DNA of 64,000 bases, taken from contig NZ_JNXT01000032.1 in the NCBI RefSeq assembly GCF_000716675.1, positions 25,501 to 89,500 of the forward strand, written 5' to 3'. Source of the DNA: Streptomyces alboflavus. Its GTDB lineage: Bacteria > Actinomycetota > Actinomycetes > Streptomycetales > Streptomycetaceae. The translations under genes were made by a program, and so were the position numbers. Of the stretch, positions 24,786 through 34,600 are shown piece by piece (the stretch's first letter is position 1; each line of letters begins with the position of its first letter). The notes beneath the pieces were generated by a model that was not told the DNA's origin, did no database searches, and worked only from the letters and a program-made list of their open reading frames with translations.

Positions 24786-25622
24786 CTACGCGGTCCCGAG
24801 CAGGACTTCGCCGCGACGCCACGCTGTCGGTGACCGGCCCGTGAACTCGCTCCAGTCCCGGACGAGATGGGCCTGGTCGGCGTAGCCGGAGACGGTCGCC
24901 ACCTCGGCCCAGGGAAGCGGGTCGGGCATGGTGGCCAGTTCGTGCGCGTGCTCGAAGCGCAGCACCCGGGCGAAGGTCTTCGGCGACAGGCCCACCTCAC
25001 CGCGAAACCGCTCGGTGAGGTACCGACGGCTCCAGCCCAGTTCTGCGGCGACCTTCCCCACCTGGACGCGGCCCCGCGCGGCCAAGAGGCGGCGCCATGC
25101 CTCGGCCACCTCGGGGCGCACCCGGGACACGGGGTCGCCGCCGGCGCCGCGGTCGACGGCTCGCAGCAGCAACTCGTCCAGCGCGGAGAACCGCGCGGCC
25201 CATGTCGTCGCCGCACGGAGCCGGTCGACCAGCTCGACACCGAGCGCTCCGAGGAGCTCGTCGAGTGGGACCAGCCGGTCGGCGAGATCAGCGGCGGGCA
25301 TGCCGTAGACGGCCCGGGCCCCGAGCGGTGTCAGCGACACCTGCACGCCTTCCTGGCGTCCGTCGTGGTGGATCGCCACGGACCGGCGCATCAGACCGCC
25401 GGCCACGCTGCGGAACCGGGTGACCGGTGACCCGTCGTCGACGCCCGCCGCCACCTCCAAAGGGCCGGACAGACTGATCACCGCAGTGAGCACGCGGCCC
25501 GGCGGACCGCAGTGCACCCCCGCCGGGAACCCACGAAGATCGAAACCGACATACGAGCCGACGTATCGCCGCAAGGCGGGCGCCGGGCGTGCATGGATCC
25601 TGGTGGCCGTATGGTCTTCCAC
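24786..25622 (-). CDS. AraC-family transcriptional regulator
   Basis: The 278-aa protein has an N-terminal ligand-binding region (RYVGSYVGFDLRGFPAGVHCGPPG) and a C-terminal double helix-turn-helix: VQVGKVAAELGWSRRYLTER, then VGLSPKTFARVLRFEHA and ATVSGYADQAHLVRDWSEFTG. This is the AraC/XylS subtype common in actinomycetes. The GTG start at 25622 fits the family. It lies directly upstream of the cupin-SGNH pair on the same strand and is their likely regulator. Confidence 0.9.
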   Translation of the reverse strand: MEDHTATRIHARPAPALRRYVGSYVGFDLRGFPAGVHCGPPGRVLTAVISLSGPLEVAAGVDDGSPVTRFRSVAGGLMRRSVAIHHDGRQEGVQVSLTPLGARAVYGMPAADLADRLVPLDELLGALGVELVDRLRAATTWAARFSALDELLLRAVDRGAGGDPVSRVRPEVAEAWRRLLAARGRVQVGKVAAELGWSRRYLTERFRGEVGLSPKTFARVLRFEHAHELATMPDPLPWAEVATVSGYADQAHLVRDWSEFTGRSPTAWRRGEVLLGTA

Positions 25623-25663
25623 CCTCGCAGTGTACGAACCGGCGGTCTACGTCACGGGGACAC

Positions 25664-25850
25664 ATGAACGCCGGCACGAGCCTCGCCCGCATCCAGATCA
25701 ACCCGGACAGCCGCGAGGTCCAGCGCGATCTGCGCGACGCCACCCAGATGCACAAAACCCTCATGCGCGCGGTCCCCGACCACCTCGGCGCGCAGGCTGT
25801 CCCCTGTCCGCCCTGGTGTATCGCGGAGGGCGGGGAGCGGATCCGATGGG
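25664..25850 (+). pseudogene. cas6e: Truncated and frameshifted type I-E cas6e (casE/cse3) relic
   Basis: From ATG 25664 the peptide LARIQINPDSREVQRDLRDA, then TQMHKTLMRAVPDHLG, matches the N-terminus of actinobacterial Cas6e, the crRNA-processing nuclease (family pattern: LTR...VRxDLxDAxxMHRTLMxLxPDGLG). The expected continuation (RRQAGLLYR...) appears only in the next frame (LSALVYRGGRG near 25800), implying a frameshift, after which similarity fades. A full protein would be about 220-240 residues. No other cas gene and no repeat array is in the window. Confidence 0.6.
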
Positions 25851-26763
25851 GCGCACGGGGGCGCTCGCACCGTGCGGCCGTGACCGGAACGTACGCCACC
25901 TCCGTCAGGGGCATGCGCCCGCGCACACTGTGTGACGATGCGCCCCTAAGTGCTCCCCCCTCGGGCTGGGTGGAGCCGCCCTGCGGGACTGTCGTTCGTG
26001 TCCGGGCGCACCGCAATTGACCCGCCCGTGTCAATGCCGCGGGCCTTGCTGAGGGCTCGCAGGCTCATGGATCCGGCCAACTGGTGTTCACCGGCTAGTT
26101 TTTCACGGGGTGAATCCGGGATCCATCGCTGGTCAGACGGGTTTTCGGTCACTTGTCCGCAGGGCAGAACGCGCCGTGTTCCGCAGGCGTGTGTTTGAGG
26201 GGGTGGCAGCCGGGCACTTGGGGCAGGCGGCGGCCCGGCCATGGCTGTCGTGCGAGGTTGAGGCCTCGCGGAAGCTACTCACCGGTTACTGCGCGCGGCA
26301 GCAAGAGCACTATCCGTTCAACTTTAGGGGGTTGCTATCCCGTGACCCACCGTGAAGACTGTGGCCGAGTTCCACCGGGACGAAGGTGGTTCGAGTGCGC
26401 ACTGAGCAGAGCGTCGGACAGGCTCCGACAGGGTGTGCGCACCGCCTCACCCCGTTCCCGGGTATTCGGCCTCAGGGGGGCCGCCACCAGTTCGCAGGTG
26501 CATGGGGAAGCACGCGCGCAGCCAGCGGCGCGGAACGTTTCACTGGGGGATGAGTGATGTCGGCAAGGTTCGCACCACAGGTGCCGTCCTTCGTCCAGGG
26601 GTGGGCGAAGCACCGAAGTGCGCCGTGGCGGCTGTGTTGAGCCCAGCCAACACGGCCTCGTTGACGGACGGATGACAGCCGTACGACCCGGCGGGCACGC
26701 CACCAGCGCCTAGACCCGCGCAGGTGCCGGCCCGCACGACGTGCGCGCCCAACTGGCCCGCAA
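25851..26763. other. Gene-poor stretch before the NRPS cluster
   Basis: About 0.9 kb without a gene I can support. Frames on both strands are short and rich in Arg/Ala/Gly as expected from GC-rich noise. A CTTTAGGGGGTTG motif near 26321 and an AT-richer patch around 26100-26160 stand out. It probably marks the left edge of the biosynthetic cluster and may hold its promoter. Confidence 0.45.
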
Positions 26764-26806
26764 GCATGCCTGATCGAGCCCGCCGGTGCAGCGGAGGCAG
26801 GCATGC
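26764..26806. repeat. Inverted repeat upstream of the NRPS operon
   Basis: GCATGCCTG (26764-26772) and CAGGCATGC (26798-26806) are perfect 9-bp complements with a 25-nt spacer that contains the GGAGG ribosome site of the small ORF; the right arm includes its ATG. It could be an operator or an mRNA structure hiding that start. Confidence 0.5.
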
Positions 26807-26955
26807 CCGGCCCTCGCCGTTCCCGTCCGCGCGCGTTGCCCGACCGACCGGAGGCGTACCACGCCCACGTCCGGCGCGCCCAACGCGACCGCCTCAGCCG
26901 CACCCCGCCCGTGGCCCCACCGCGCCCGCACGCGCCATTCAAGGGAGAGATGTGA
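26803..26955 (+). CDS. Possible 50-aa basic small ORF coupled to the P450 gene
   Basis: ATG 26803 has GGAGG 5 nt upstream, one of the better ribosome sites in the window, and the TGA overlaps the P450 GTG (GTGA at 26952-26955). The product is rich in Arg, Pro and His (LPDRPEAYHAHVRRAQRDRL) and resembles no family I know. It could be a leader peptide whose translation opens the P450 start, or a real small protein; in DNA this rich in G+C a chance frame of 50 codons is also common. Confidence 0.35.
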   Translation: MPGPRRSRPRALPDRPEAYHAHVRRAQRDRLSRTPPVAPPRPHAPFKGEM

Positions 26956-28160
26956 CCAGCAGCGAAACGATACAGCCGGACTTACCCTTCGCGGCCCTGA
27001 CCGACCGCTGGCAGGCCCTGCGCGAAGGCGGGCCCGTCAGCTACGAGGAAGAGCAGGGCGTGTGGCGGGTCGTCGACCACCAAGGGGTCGCCGCCGTGCT
27101 CGCCGACCCGGCGACGTACTCCTCGGACATGACCCCGATCGCCCCCACCCAAGAGGATTTCGCCGCCTTCACCCAGGGCAACTTCGTCGGCATGGACCCG
27201 CCGGAGCACCGCAAGTTCCGCACCCTGGTGAGCCAGGCGTTCACCCCGCGCGTGGTGCAGGGCCTCGAACCCCGCATCGAAGCCGTGTGCAGGCGCCTGC
27301 TCGACACCGTGGCGGACCGGGACAGGTTCGACGTCGTCGACACCCTGGCCTACCCCCTGCCGATCATCGTGATCGCCGAGCTCCTCGGCATCCCGGCGGA
27401 CGATCACCCGTTGTTCCAGGAGTGGGCCGCCACCCTCTTCGGCGGCGACCAGCTCAGCGAGGCGCCCGACGCGGCCGACCTGGAACGCGCGCTCGAAGCC
27501 ATCGCGCCGACCGTGCGCGAGATGAACAGCTACGTCCTCGACCACATCCGGCACCGGCGCGCACACCCCGCCGACGACCTCATCAGCGAGCTCATCGCCG
27601 CCGAGGTGGACGGCGTGCGCCTCGAGGACCAAGAGATGGTCGGCTTCGTCGCCCTCCTCCTGGTGGCGGGCCACATCACCACCACCGCCCTCCTCGGCAA
27701 CGCCCTGGTGGCCTTCGACCAGCAGCCCGGCACACTCACCGCCCTGCGCGCGGAACCCGACCGGCTGCCGGTCGCCGTCGAGGAGGTGCTGCGGCTCCTT
27801 CCGCCCTTCCCCGAACTGGGCCGCCGCATCACCAAGCCCGTGCGGCTCGGCGGCCATGAACTTCCCGTCAACTCCCTCGTGATGGCCCACCTGGGTGCCG
27901 CCAACCGCGACCCGAGCCGGTTCACCGCGCCCGACACCCTCGACATCGGCCGCAGCCCCAACAACCACCTGACGTTCGGCCACGGCATCCACTTCTGTTT
28001 CGGTGCGCCGCTGGCCCGACTGGAGGCCCGGATCGCGCTGCGCATGCTGCTCGACGACTTCCGCGATCTCGCGATCCCGTCGTACGCCGACGTCACGTAC
28101 CAGAATCCCGCCGTCATCATCGGCGTACGTCACCTGCCGGTCGAGGTCAAAAGGCCCTAG
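26952..28160 (+). CDS. Cytochrome P450
   Basis: The 402-aa soluble bacterial P450 contains MDPPEHRKFRTLVSQAFTPR (C-helix region), an I-helix motif LLVAGHITTT (239-245), the ExxR pair Glu278/Arg281, and the heme-ligand loop FGHGIHFCFGAPLAR with Cys349. The I helix reads AGHITT: the acidic residue usually seen in AG(G/H)(D/E)TT is Ile, a variant also known in some CYP107-type enzymes. GTG 26952 has GGGAGA 5 nt upstream. It is the first clear gene of the NRPS operon, 91 bp before the cyclase, so it probably oxidises an amino-acid building block, a carrier-bound residue or the finished peptide. Which of these cannot be told from sequence. Confidence 0.9.
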   Translation: MTSSETIQPDLPFAALTDRWQALREGGPVSYEEEQGVWRVVDHQGVAAVLADPATYSSDMTPIAPTQEDFAAFTQGNFVGMDPPEHRKFRTLVSQAFTPRVVQGLEPRIEAVCRRLLDTVADRDRFDVVDTLAYPLPIIVIAELLGIPADDHPLFQEWAATLFGGDQLSEAPDAADLERALEAIAPTVREMNSYVLDHIRHRRAHPADDLISELIAAEVDGVRLEDQEMVGFVALLLVAGHITTTALLGNALVAFDQQPGTLTALRAEPDRLPVAVEEVLRLLPPFPELGRRITKPVRLGGHELPVNSLVMAHLGAANRDPSRFTAPDTLDIGRSPNNHLTFGHGIHFCFGAPLARLEARIALRMLLDDFRDLAIPSYADVTYQNPAVIIGVRHLPVEVKRP

Positions 28161-28251
28161 CGGCCGCACCTCGGCGCGGCCGACCGCCGCCCGTCCCGCC
28201 CGGTCGGCGTGTCACCTTCCACGAGCCACAGCCCACGGGAGTTCCCTTCTC

Positions 28252-29601
28252 ATGCCGTACCCCACAGCCGCCCCGGTCGCCGACCGGCAAGCACCGCTCC
28301 TGCGCCAGGAGTTACAGGACCGCCTCGACAGCCTCGCCCACGCCCACCGGGTGCCCGGAGCCCACCTCGCCGTGGACACCGGCACGGAACTCATCAGCGT
28401 CCACACCGGCACGGCCGACGCCGCCACCGGCCGCGCGTACACAGCCGACACGGCCGTCCCGCTGGGCTCCGTCACCAAGGTCTACACCGCCGCCGCCGTC
28501 CTCCTCCTGGCCGACGACGACGATCTCGACCTGGACGACCCAGTCGCCTCGTACGTCCCCGAACTGCGCGAGTTACCGGAGGTGACGATACGTCACCTGC
28601 TGGGCCACACCGCCGGGTTGCCCACCGGACCGGACTCGGACACGGCTGCCCGCACCACCGCGTCGCGCTATCTGTCCGGGCTCTGCACCGCACAGGACGC
28701 GCTGTTCGCACCCGGCACCGGCTTCTCCTACTCCAACGCCGGCTACATAGCCGCCGGCCGCCTCGTCGAGCTGGTGACCGGCATGACCTGGCAGGAAGCC
28801 GTCCAGGCGCTGCTCCTCGACCCCCTGGGCACCGAGCCCGCCTTCCTCGGCGAAACCGCTCCCGCCCGCTCCGGCGCCGTCGGCCACGCCGTGAACACGG
28901 CCACCGGCCGACCGCGCCCGACCCACCAGAACCTGGCCCCGGTGGAGGCACCGGCCGGCGCCCTCCTTGCCGGCGCGCTCGACCTGGTGGACATCGGACG
29001 AGCCCTGGCGGGCCGCTCCGCCGTACTGCCGCCCGACCTCGCCGCCCGCATGCGACGGCCCGAACCCGGCGCCACCCCGGGCGCCCTGGCCGACGGCTGG
29101 GGCCTCGGCGTCGCGCTGTTCGACCAGGACGGACAGAGGTGGTGCGGCCACGACGGCAACGCGCAGGGCACCTCCTGCCACCTGCGGGTGGAACCGGAAA
29201 GCGGTGTGGTCGTCGCCTTCACCGGCAACGCCGGCGGTGCCACCAAGCTCTGGCAGGACCTCGTCGACGACCTTCCCCGGCTCACCGGCGCGCGCGTGCC
29301 GACCGCTCCGGCGCCCGCTCACCGCGGCGACCCCATCGCCCTCCCCGAATGCGCGGGCGTCTACCACAACGGCCCGACCGAATACCTGATCACCCTCGAC
29401 GCGGACGGCCGACCCACGCTGTCCGTCGACGGTGACGCCCCGCTGCCGCTGGTCTGCTACCCGGACCTGACGTGCGATCTCGTCGACCCCGCCACCGGCC
29501 GCCTCGAGCCCGGCGGCCGGTTCCACCGCGACCCCGCCACCGGCGTCATCGAGCACGTGCAGATATCGGGGCGCGCCGCCCGCCGCACTGGCACCGTCTG
29601 A
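28252..29601 (+). CDS. Stand-alone PBP-type thioesterase/peptide cyclase (SurE-like)
   Basis: The 449-aa serine hydrolase of the beta-lactamase/penicillin-binding fold has Ser73-V-T-Lys76 (PLGSVTKVYT), Tyr160-S-Asn162 (FSYSNAGYIA) and His300-D-Gly302 (WCGHDGNAQGTSC), followed from about residue 355 by a small beta-rich, lipocalin-like domain. This two-domain layout, the LADGWGLGVALF stretch and the position beside NRPS genes match SurE-type thioesterases, which release and head-to-tail cyclise NRPS peptides in trans. It has no signal peptide, which argues against a cell-wall carboxypeptidase. ATG 28252 has GGGAG 10 nt upstream. It lies 121 bp before the first NRPS gene. A host beta-lactamase-like esterase remains possible but less likely. 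Confidence 0.85.
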   Translation: MPYPTAAPVADRQAPLLRQELQDRLDSLAHAHRVPGAHLAVDTGTELISVHTGTADAATGRAYTADTAVPLGSVTKVYTAAAVLLLADDDDLDLDDPVASYVPELRELPEVTIRHLLGHTAGLPTGPDSDTAARTTASRYLSGLCTAQDALFAPGTGFSYSNAGYIAAGRLVELVTGMTWQEAVQALLLDPLGTEPAFLGETAPARSGAVGHAVNTATGRPRPTHQNLAPVEAPAGALLAGALDLVDIGRALAGRSAVLPPDLAARMRRPEPGATPGALADGWGLGVALFDQDGQRWCGHDGNAQGTSCHLRVEPESGVVVAFTGNAGGATKLWQDLVDDLPRLTGARVPTAPAPAHRGDPIALPECAGVYHNGPTEYLITLDADGRPTLSVDGDAPLPLVCYPDLTCDLVDPATGRLEPGGRFHRDPATGVIEHVQISGRAARRTGTV

Positions 29602-29722
29602 CGTACACCGCACCGCCGTCTTCCTGTGCCGTGCGGTCGCGGCACCCCCATGACTCCGCCGTCCGGGGGCGCCTCCCGCAGCGGCGCGCCCAGCACCGTC
29701 CCCGCACTGAAGGACTGCCCCC

Positions 29723-31650
29723 ATGAACGAGCCGCACGACACATCCACTCCGGCGTCTTCGCAGCCGCGGCCCCCCGAGGCCGCCGCGGCCACGGGGACA
29801 GAGGGGACGGATCAGGCACCGCACCGGACGCTGGCCGAACTGTTCGGCGCGTGGGTGACGCGCACGCCCGAGGCGCCCGCGCTGACCGACGGCCGACGGA
29901 CGTGGTCCTACCGTGAGCTGGCGGCCCGGAGCGGGCGGCTCGCCGCCGCACTCGTGCGGCGCGGGGCGGGCCCCGAACGGACCGTGGCCTTGGTCCTGCC
30001 GCGCTCCATGGAACTGATCGCCGCCGAACTGGCCGTGTCCCTGGCGGGCGCGGCCTTCCTGCCCGTGGACCCCGACTACCCCGCCGAGCGGCGCGCGTTG
30101 ATGCTGGACGACGCCGGGCCCGCAGTGGTCCTGGACGACCTGCGCCGGGTCCGCGACGTGATGGAGACCGCGCAGAGTACGGACGATGCGCGGGGTGCGG
30201 GCGATGCGCGGGGTGCGGGCGATGCGCAGGGTACGGACGAGGCGCAGGGTATGGACGTCGCGGACGGCACGGACGCCGGGGGAGCGCACGCCGGAGTGCC
30301 GGGCGCGTCGGTCGGCGCCGACCATGCCGCCTACGTCATCTACACCTCCGGTTCGACCGGCAGACCCAAGGGCGTGACGGTCACCCACCTGGGCATCGCG
30401 GGCTTCGTCGAGGCCGCGGCGGAGCGGTACGCGGTGGGGCCGGGCGATCGCGTGCTCCAGTTCTCCTCACCCAGCTTCGACGCCTCCGTGCTCGAACTGT
30501 TCATCTCGGTGCTGACCGGCGCCACCCTCGTGGTCCCGCCGGACGGGCCGTGGCTCGGCGACGAACTCGCCGCGGTCCTGGACGAGTTCCGCATCAGCCA
30601 CACCCTCATCCCGCCGGCCGCCCTCGCCACCCTGCCTCCCCCCGGCCCCGGCGGCGCGTCCCACCTGCGGACGCTCATCGTGGGCGCCGAGGCCTGCCCG
30701 GCGCACCTCGTCGACGCCTGGGCACCCGGCCGCCGGATGATCAACTCCTACGGTCCGACCGAGGCCACCATCGTCGCCTCCTGGACCGGACCCCTCGCCG
30801 CCGGATGCGGCACCCCCACGATCGGCGGCCCGCTGCCCGGCACCCGCGCCCACGTCCTGGACGCGGACATGCGGCCGGTGCCCCCCGGCGGTGACGGCGA
30901 ACTGTTCGTGGGCGGCGACGGCGTGGCCCGCGGCTACCTCGACCGGCCAGGACTGACCGCGGGACGCTTCGTCGCCGACCCCTTCGGCCCGCCCGGCGCC
31001 CGCCTCTACCGCACCGGGGACCGGGCCCGCTGGACCGCCGACGGCGAACTGGAGTACCTCGGCCGGGTCGACCGCCAGGTGAAGGTGCGCGGCTTCCGCA
31101 TCGAACCCGGCGAGGTCGAGGCGGCACTCCTTGCCCACACCGGCGTCCGCGAGGCCGTGGTCGTGGTGCGCGAGGACGAGCCGGGACGGCGCAGGCTCGT
31201 CGGCTACGTCACGAGGGCCGACGGCGGCGAACAGGCCCCGGGTCCGGCGGAGTTGCGGGCCTTCGTGGCCGCGGCGCTGCCCGCGCACATGACGCCCTCC
31301 GCAGTCGTCGTCCTCGACGAACTCCCGCTCACCCCGCAGCACAAGATCGACCGGCGTGCCCTGCCCGCCCCCGCGCATGCCCCCGCACCCGGCCGCGTTC
31401 TGCCGCGTACCCCCGAGGAGCAGGCCCTCGCGGACATCTGGGCCGACGTCCTCGCCGTCGAAGCCGTGGGCGTGGAGGACGACTTCTTCGACCTCGGCGG
31501 CGACTCGATCCTGGCGGCGCGGACCCTGTCCCGCATCCGTGACGAGCTGGGCGTCAGCCTCCTCGTACGGGACGTCTTCACCGCACGCAACGTCGCGGCG
31601 CTCGCACCCTTGCTCGGCGACCCGGCCGCCGCCGTGGCCCCGGATCCCAT
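29723..31650 (+). other. NRPS module 1: A1-T1 (loading module)
   Basis: Residues read by eye at the ten GrsA pocket positions give D-A-L-L-I-G-S-I-V-(K), a hydrophobic, probably aromatic-accepting pocket; no exact match that I remember. The usual NGK in core A10 is QHK here ([11 protein letters not shown]), keeping the catalytic Lys. A tandem-repeat insert sits between cores A2 and A3. There is no E domain, so residue 1 should be L. Confidence 0.8.
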
Positions 31651-34600
31651 ACCGGCCGCCCCGCACGACCGGCCGCTCCCGCTGTCGAGCGCGCAGCGGC
31701 GCCTGTGGTTCCTCGACGACCTCAGCGACGGCGGCACCGAGTACAACACCGGCGTGGCGGTGCGGCTGCGCGGAGACCTCGACACCGGGGCACTGCGCCG
31801 GGCCCTGGACCGTCTTGCCGCCCGCCACGCATCGCTGCGCACCACGTTCGCCACCGTCGACGGGCAGGGCGTACAGCGGGTGAGCCGCGAGTCCGTCCTG
31901 CCGCTGCGCACCGCCGACGTGCGGCACCTGCCCGCCGAGCAGCGCGCCGAGGCCGCGGAGCGGCTCCTCGCCGACGAGTTGAGCCGCCCCTACGACCTGG
32001 AGGCGGGGCCGCTGACCCGGGCGCTTGTCGTCCACCGCGCCGCCGCCGACCATCTGTTGCTGCTCGCCCAGCACCACATCGTCACCGACGGCTGGTCGGT
32101 GGGCATCCTGACCCGGGAACTGACCGCGCTGTACCACGCGGAGGTCGCCGGCACACCGGACACGCTGCCCGCGACGGGGGTGCAGTACCCCGACTTCGCC
32201 GTGTGGGAGCACGAGCGGTCCGGCGGCGACGGCCAAGCCGAGGACCTCGCGTACTGGAAGCGGCACCTGACGGGGATGCAGCAACTGGAGCTGCCCACCG
32301 ACCGGCCGCGCCCCGCGGTGCGCACCACCGTGGGCGCCGCGCACCGCCACCGGCTCCCGGCCGGACTCATCGCCGATCTGCGGCGGCTCGCCGGAGGCCG
32401 CGGCACCACCGTCTTCACGCTGTTCGCCGGAGCGGCGGCCGTGCTGTTCTCCCGCTACTCCGGACAGCGCGACGTGGCGTTCGGCACCGTCACGAACGGC
32501 CGAGGCCGCCGGGACCTGGAGGAGGTCACCGGCTTCTTCGCCAACACCGTGGTGCTGCGCGAAGAGGTCGACGACACGATGACCGTCGACGGGTTCGTGG
32601 AAAGGATGCGCGCGACCGTCCTCGACGCGTTCGCTCACAACGGGGTGCCGTTCGACCGCGTCGTCGAGGAACTCGCGCCGCCCCGTGACCCGAGCCGCAC
32701 CCCCTTGGTGCAGGCCCTCGTCGTCCAGCAGACCGCCGCGGACCTTCCCGCGGACTGCGGTGGGGTGCGCGTCGAGGAGCACCCGCTGCCGCGCCCGGCC
32801 GCGCGCTTCGACCTGGTCCTGGAGTTCTCGCCGAAGCCGGACGGCGGTTGCGAGCTGACGGTCGAGTACAACACCGACCTGTTCGGGGAGGCCACGGTCG
32901 CTCGCATGAGCGGTCATCTGCACCGCCTCCTCGAAGGCATGGTGGAGGGCCCGCACCGGACCCTGGCCAAGCTGCCGGTCCTGTCGGAGGACGAGCGGCG
33001 CACGCTGCTCGAATCCTGGAACCCGCCCACGCCCGCCGGTCAGGATCAGCGCGGTGACGGCACGCTGCCGTCACTGTTCGAGGCGCAGGTGGCGCGCACC
33101 CCCGACCGCACCGCCGTATGCTGCGGCGCGACGCGGCTGGACTACGCCGAGGTGAACCGGCGCGCAGGCCGGCTCGCCCGCCTCCTGGTCGCGCGCGGCG
33201 CCGGACCCGAGACGCTCGTGGCGATGTGCCTGCCCCGCACCGCCGAACTCCTGCCCGCCCTGTGGGCGGTCCTGAAGTCCGGTGCGGGCTATCTGCCCGT
33301 GGATCCCGCGTATCCGCGCGAGCGCATCTCCTTCATGCTCGACGACGCCGCGCCGGCCCTCGTGCTGGCCGCCCGGGAGACCGCGGACGCGCTGCCCGAC
33401 GGATGCGCTCCGCTGATCATCGAGGAGTGCCTGGCCGACGCGACCCTGGACCCGGCCGACGCGGACCCCGGCGACGCGGATTCGACCGATGCCGACCTGA
33501 CCGACGCCGACCGCCTGCGGCCCCTGCTCCCCGACCACCCCGCGTACGTCATCTACACCTCGGGCTCGACCGGCCGCCCCAAGGGAGTCGTGGTCACCCA
33601 CCGCAGCGTCGCCGCGCTCGCCGACTGGGCGGGGGAGCGGTTCGGCGCCGACCGTCTCGCGCACGTGGTGGCCTCCACGTCCCTCAACTTCGACGTGTCC
33701 GTCTTCGAACTGCTCTGCCCGCTGCTCGCGGGCGGAAGCGTCGAGGTGGTCGCCGACCTGACGGCGCTGGCCGACGCCGACGGACCCGGGAGGGCCGGGC
33801 TCCTCAGCGGCGTGCCGTCGGTGGTCTCCCGGATGCTCACCGCGGGCGGCGCGTCCCTTGAGGCCGACACGGTCGTCCTCGCGGGCGAGGCGCTGCTCGC
33901 GCAGACCGTACGCGACCTGCGCGAGGCCATGCCGTCCTGCGAGGTGGCCAATATCTACGGCCCCACCGAGGCCACCGTCTACGCCACCGCCTGGTTCGCG
34001 GGCGAGGAGGTGCCCGGCCAGTCCCCGCCCATCGGCAGGCCCGTGGCCCGTACCCGCGCCTACGTCCTCGACCGTCTCCTTCGGCCCCAACCCCCGGGCG
34101 TGACGGGCGAGTTGTACCTGGGCGGCGGCGGCCTCGCGCGCGGCTACCTGGGGCGGCCCGGCCTGACCGCCGCCCGCTTCCTCGCCGACCCGTTCGCGCT
34201 GCCGGGGGAGCGCATGTACCGCACCGGGGACCTGGTGCGCTGGAGCGCCGACGGCGAGCTGGAGTACCTCGGGCGGATCGACCAGCAGGTCAAGGTGCGC
34301 GGGTTCCGCATCGAACTCGGCGAGGTCGAGGCGGCGTTGCGCGGTTGCGCGGGCGTGGCACAGAGCGCCGCCACCGTCGTGGAGAGCGACGGCCACCGGC
34401 GTCTGGCCGGCTACGTCGTCCCGGCTCCGGGGGCGCGTCCCGAACCGGAGGCGCTGCGCAGGACCCTCGGCCGCACCCTGCCCGACTACCTGGTCCCCGC
34501 GACCGTCACGGTGCTGTCCGCGCTGCCGCTGAACCCCAACGGCAAGCTGGACCGCGGCCGCCTCCCGGCACCGGCGCCCGCCGGGCACGTCACCCGCCAC

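Noticed and set aside
25950..25977. A GTGCTCCCC...GGGTGGAGCC stretch resembling a type I-E CRISPR repeat near the cas6e relic
   Set aside because: Single copy, the hairpin stem has a mismatch, and no second copy at repeat-spacer distance. Not enough to call an array.
26110..26557. Short plus-strand frames before the NRPS operon that might be a regulator
   Set aside because: No helix-turn-helix or other motif, no ribosome site, and composition of GC-rich noise.
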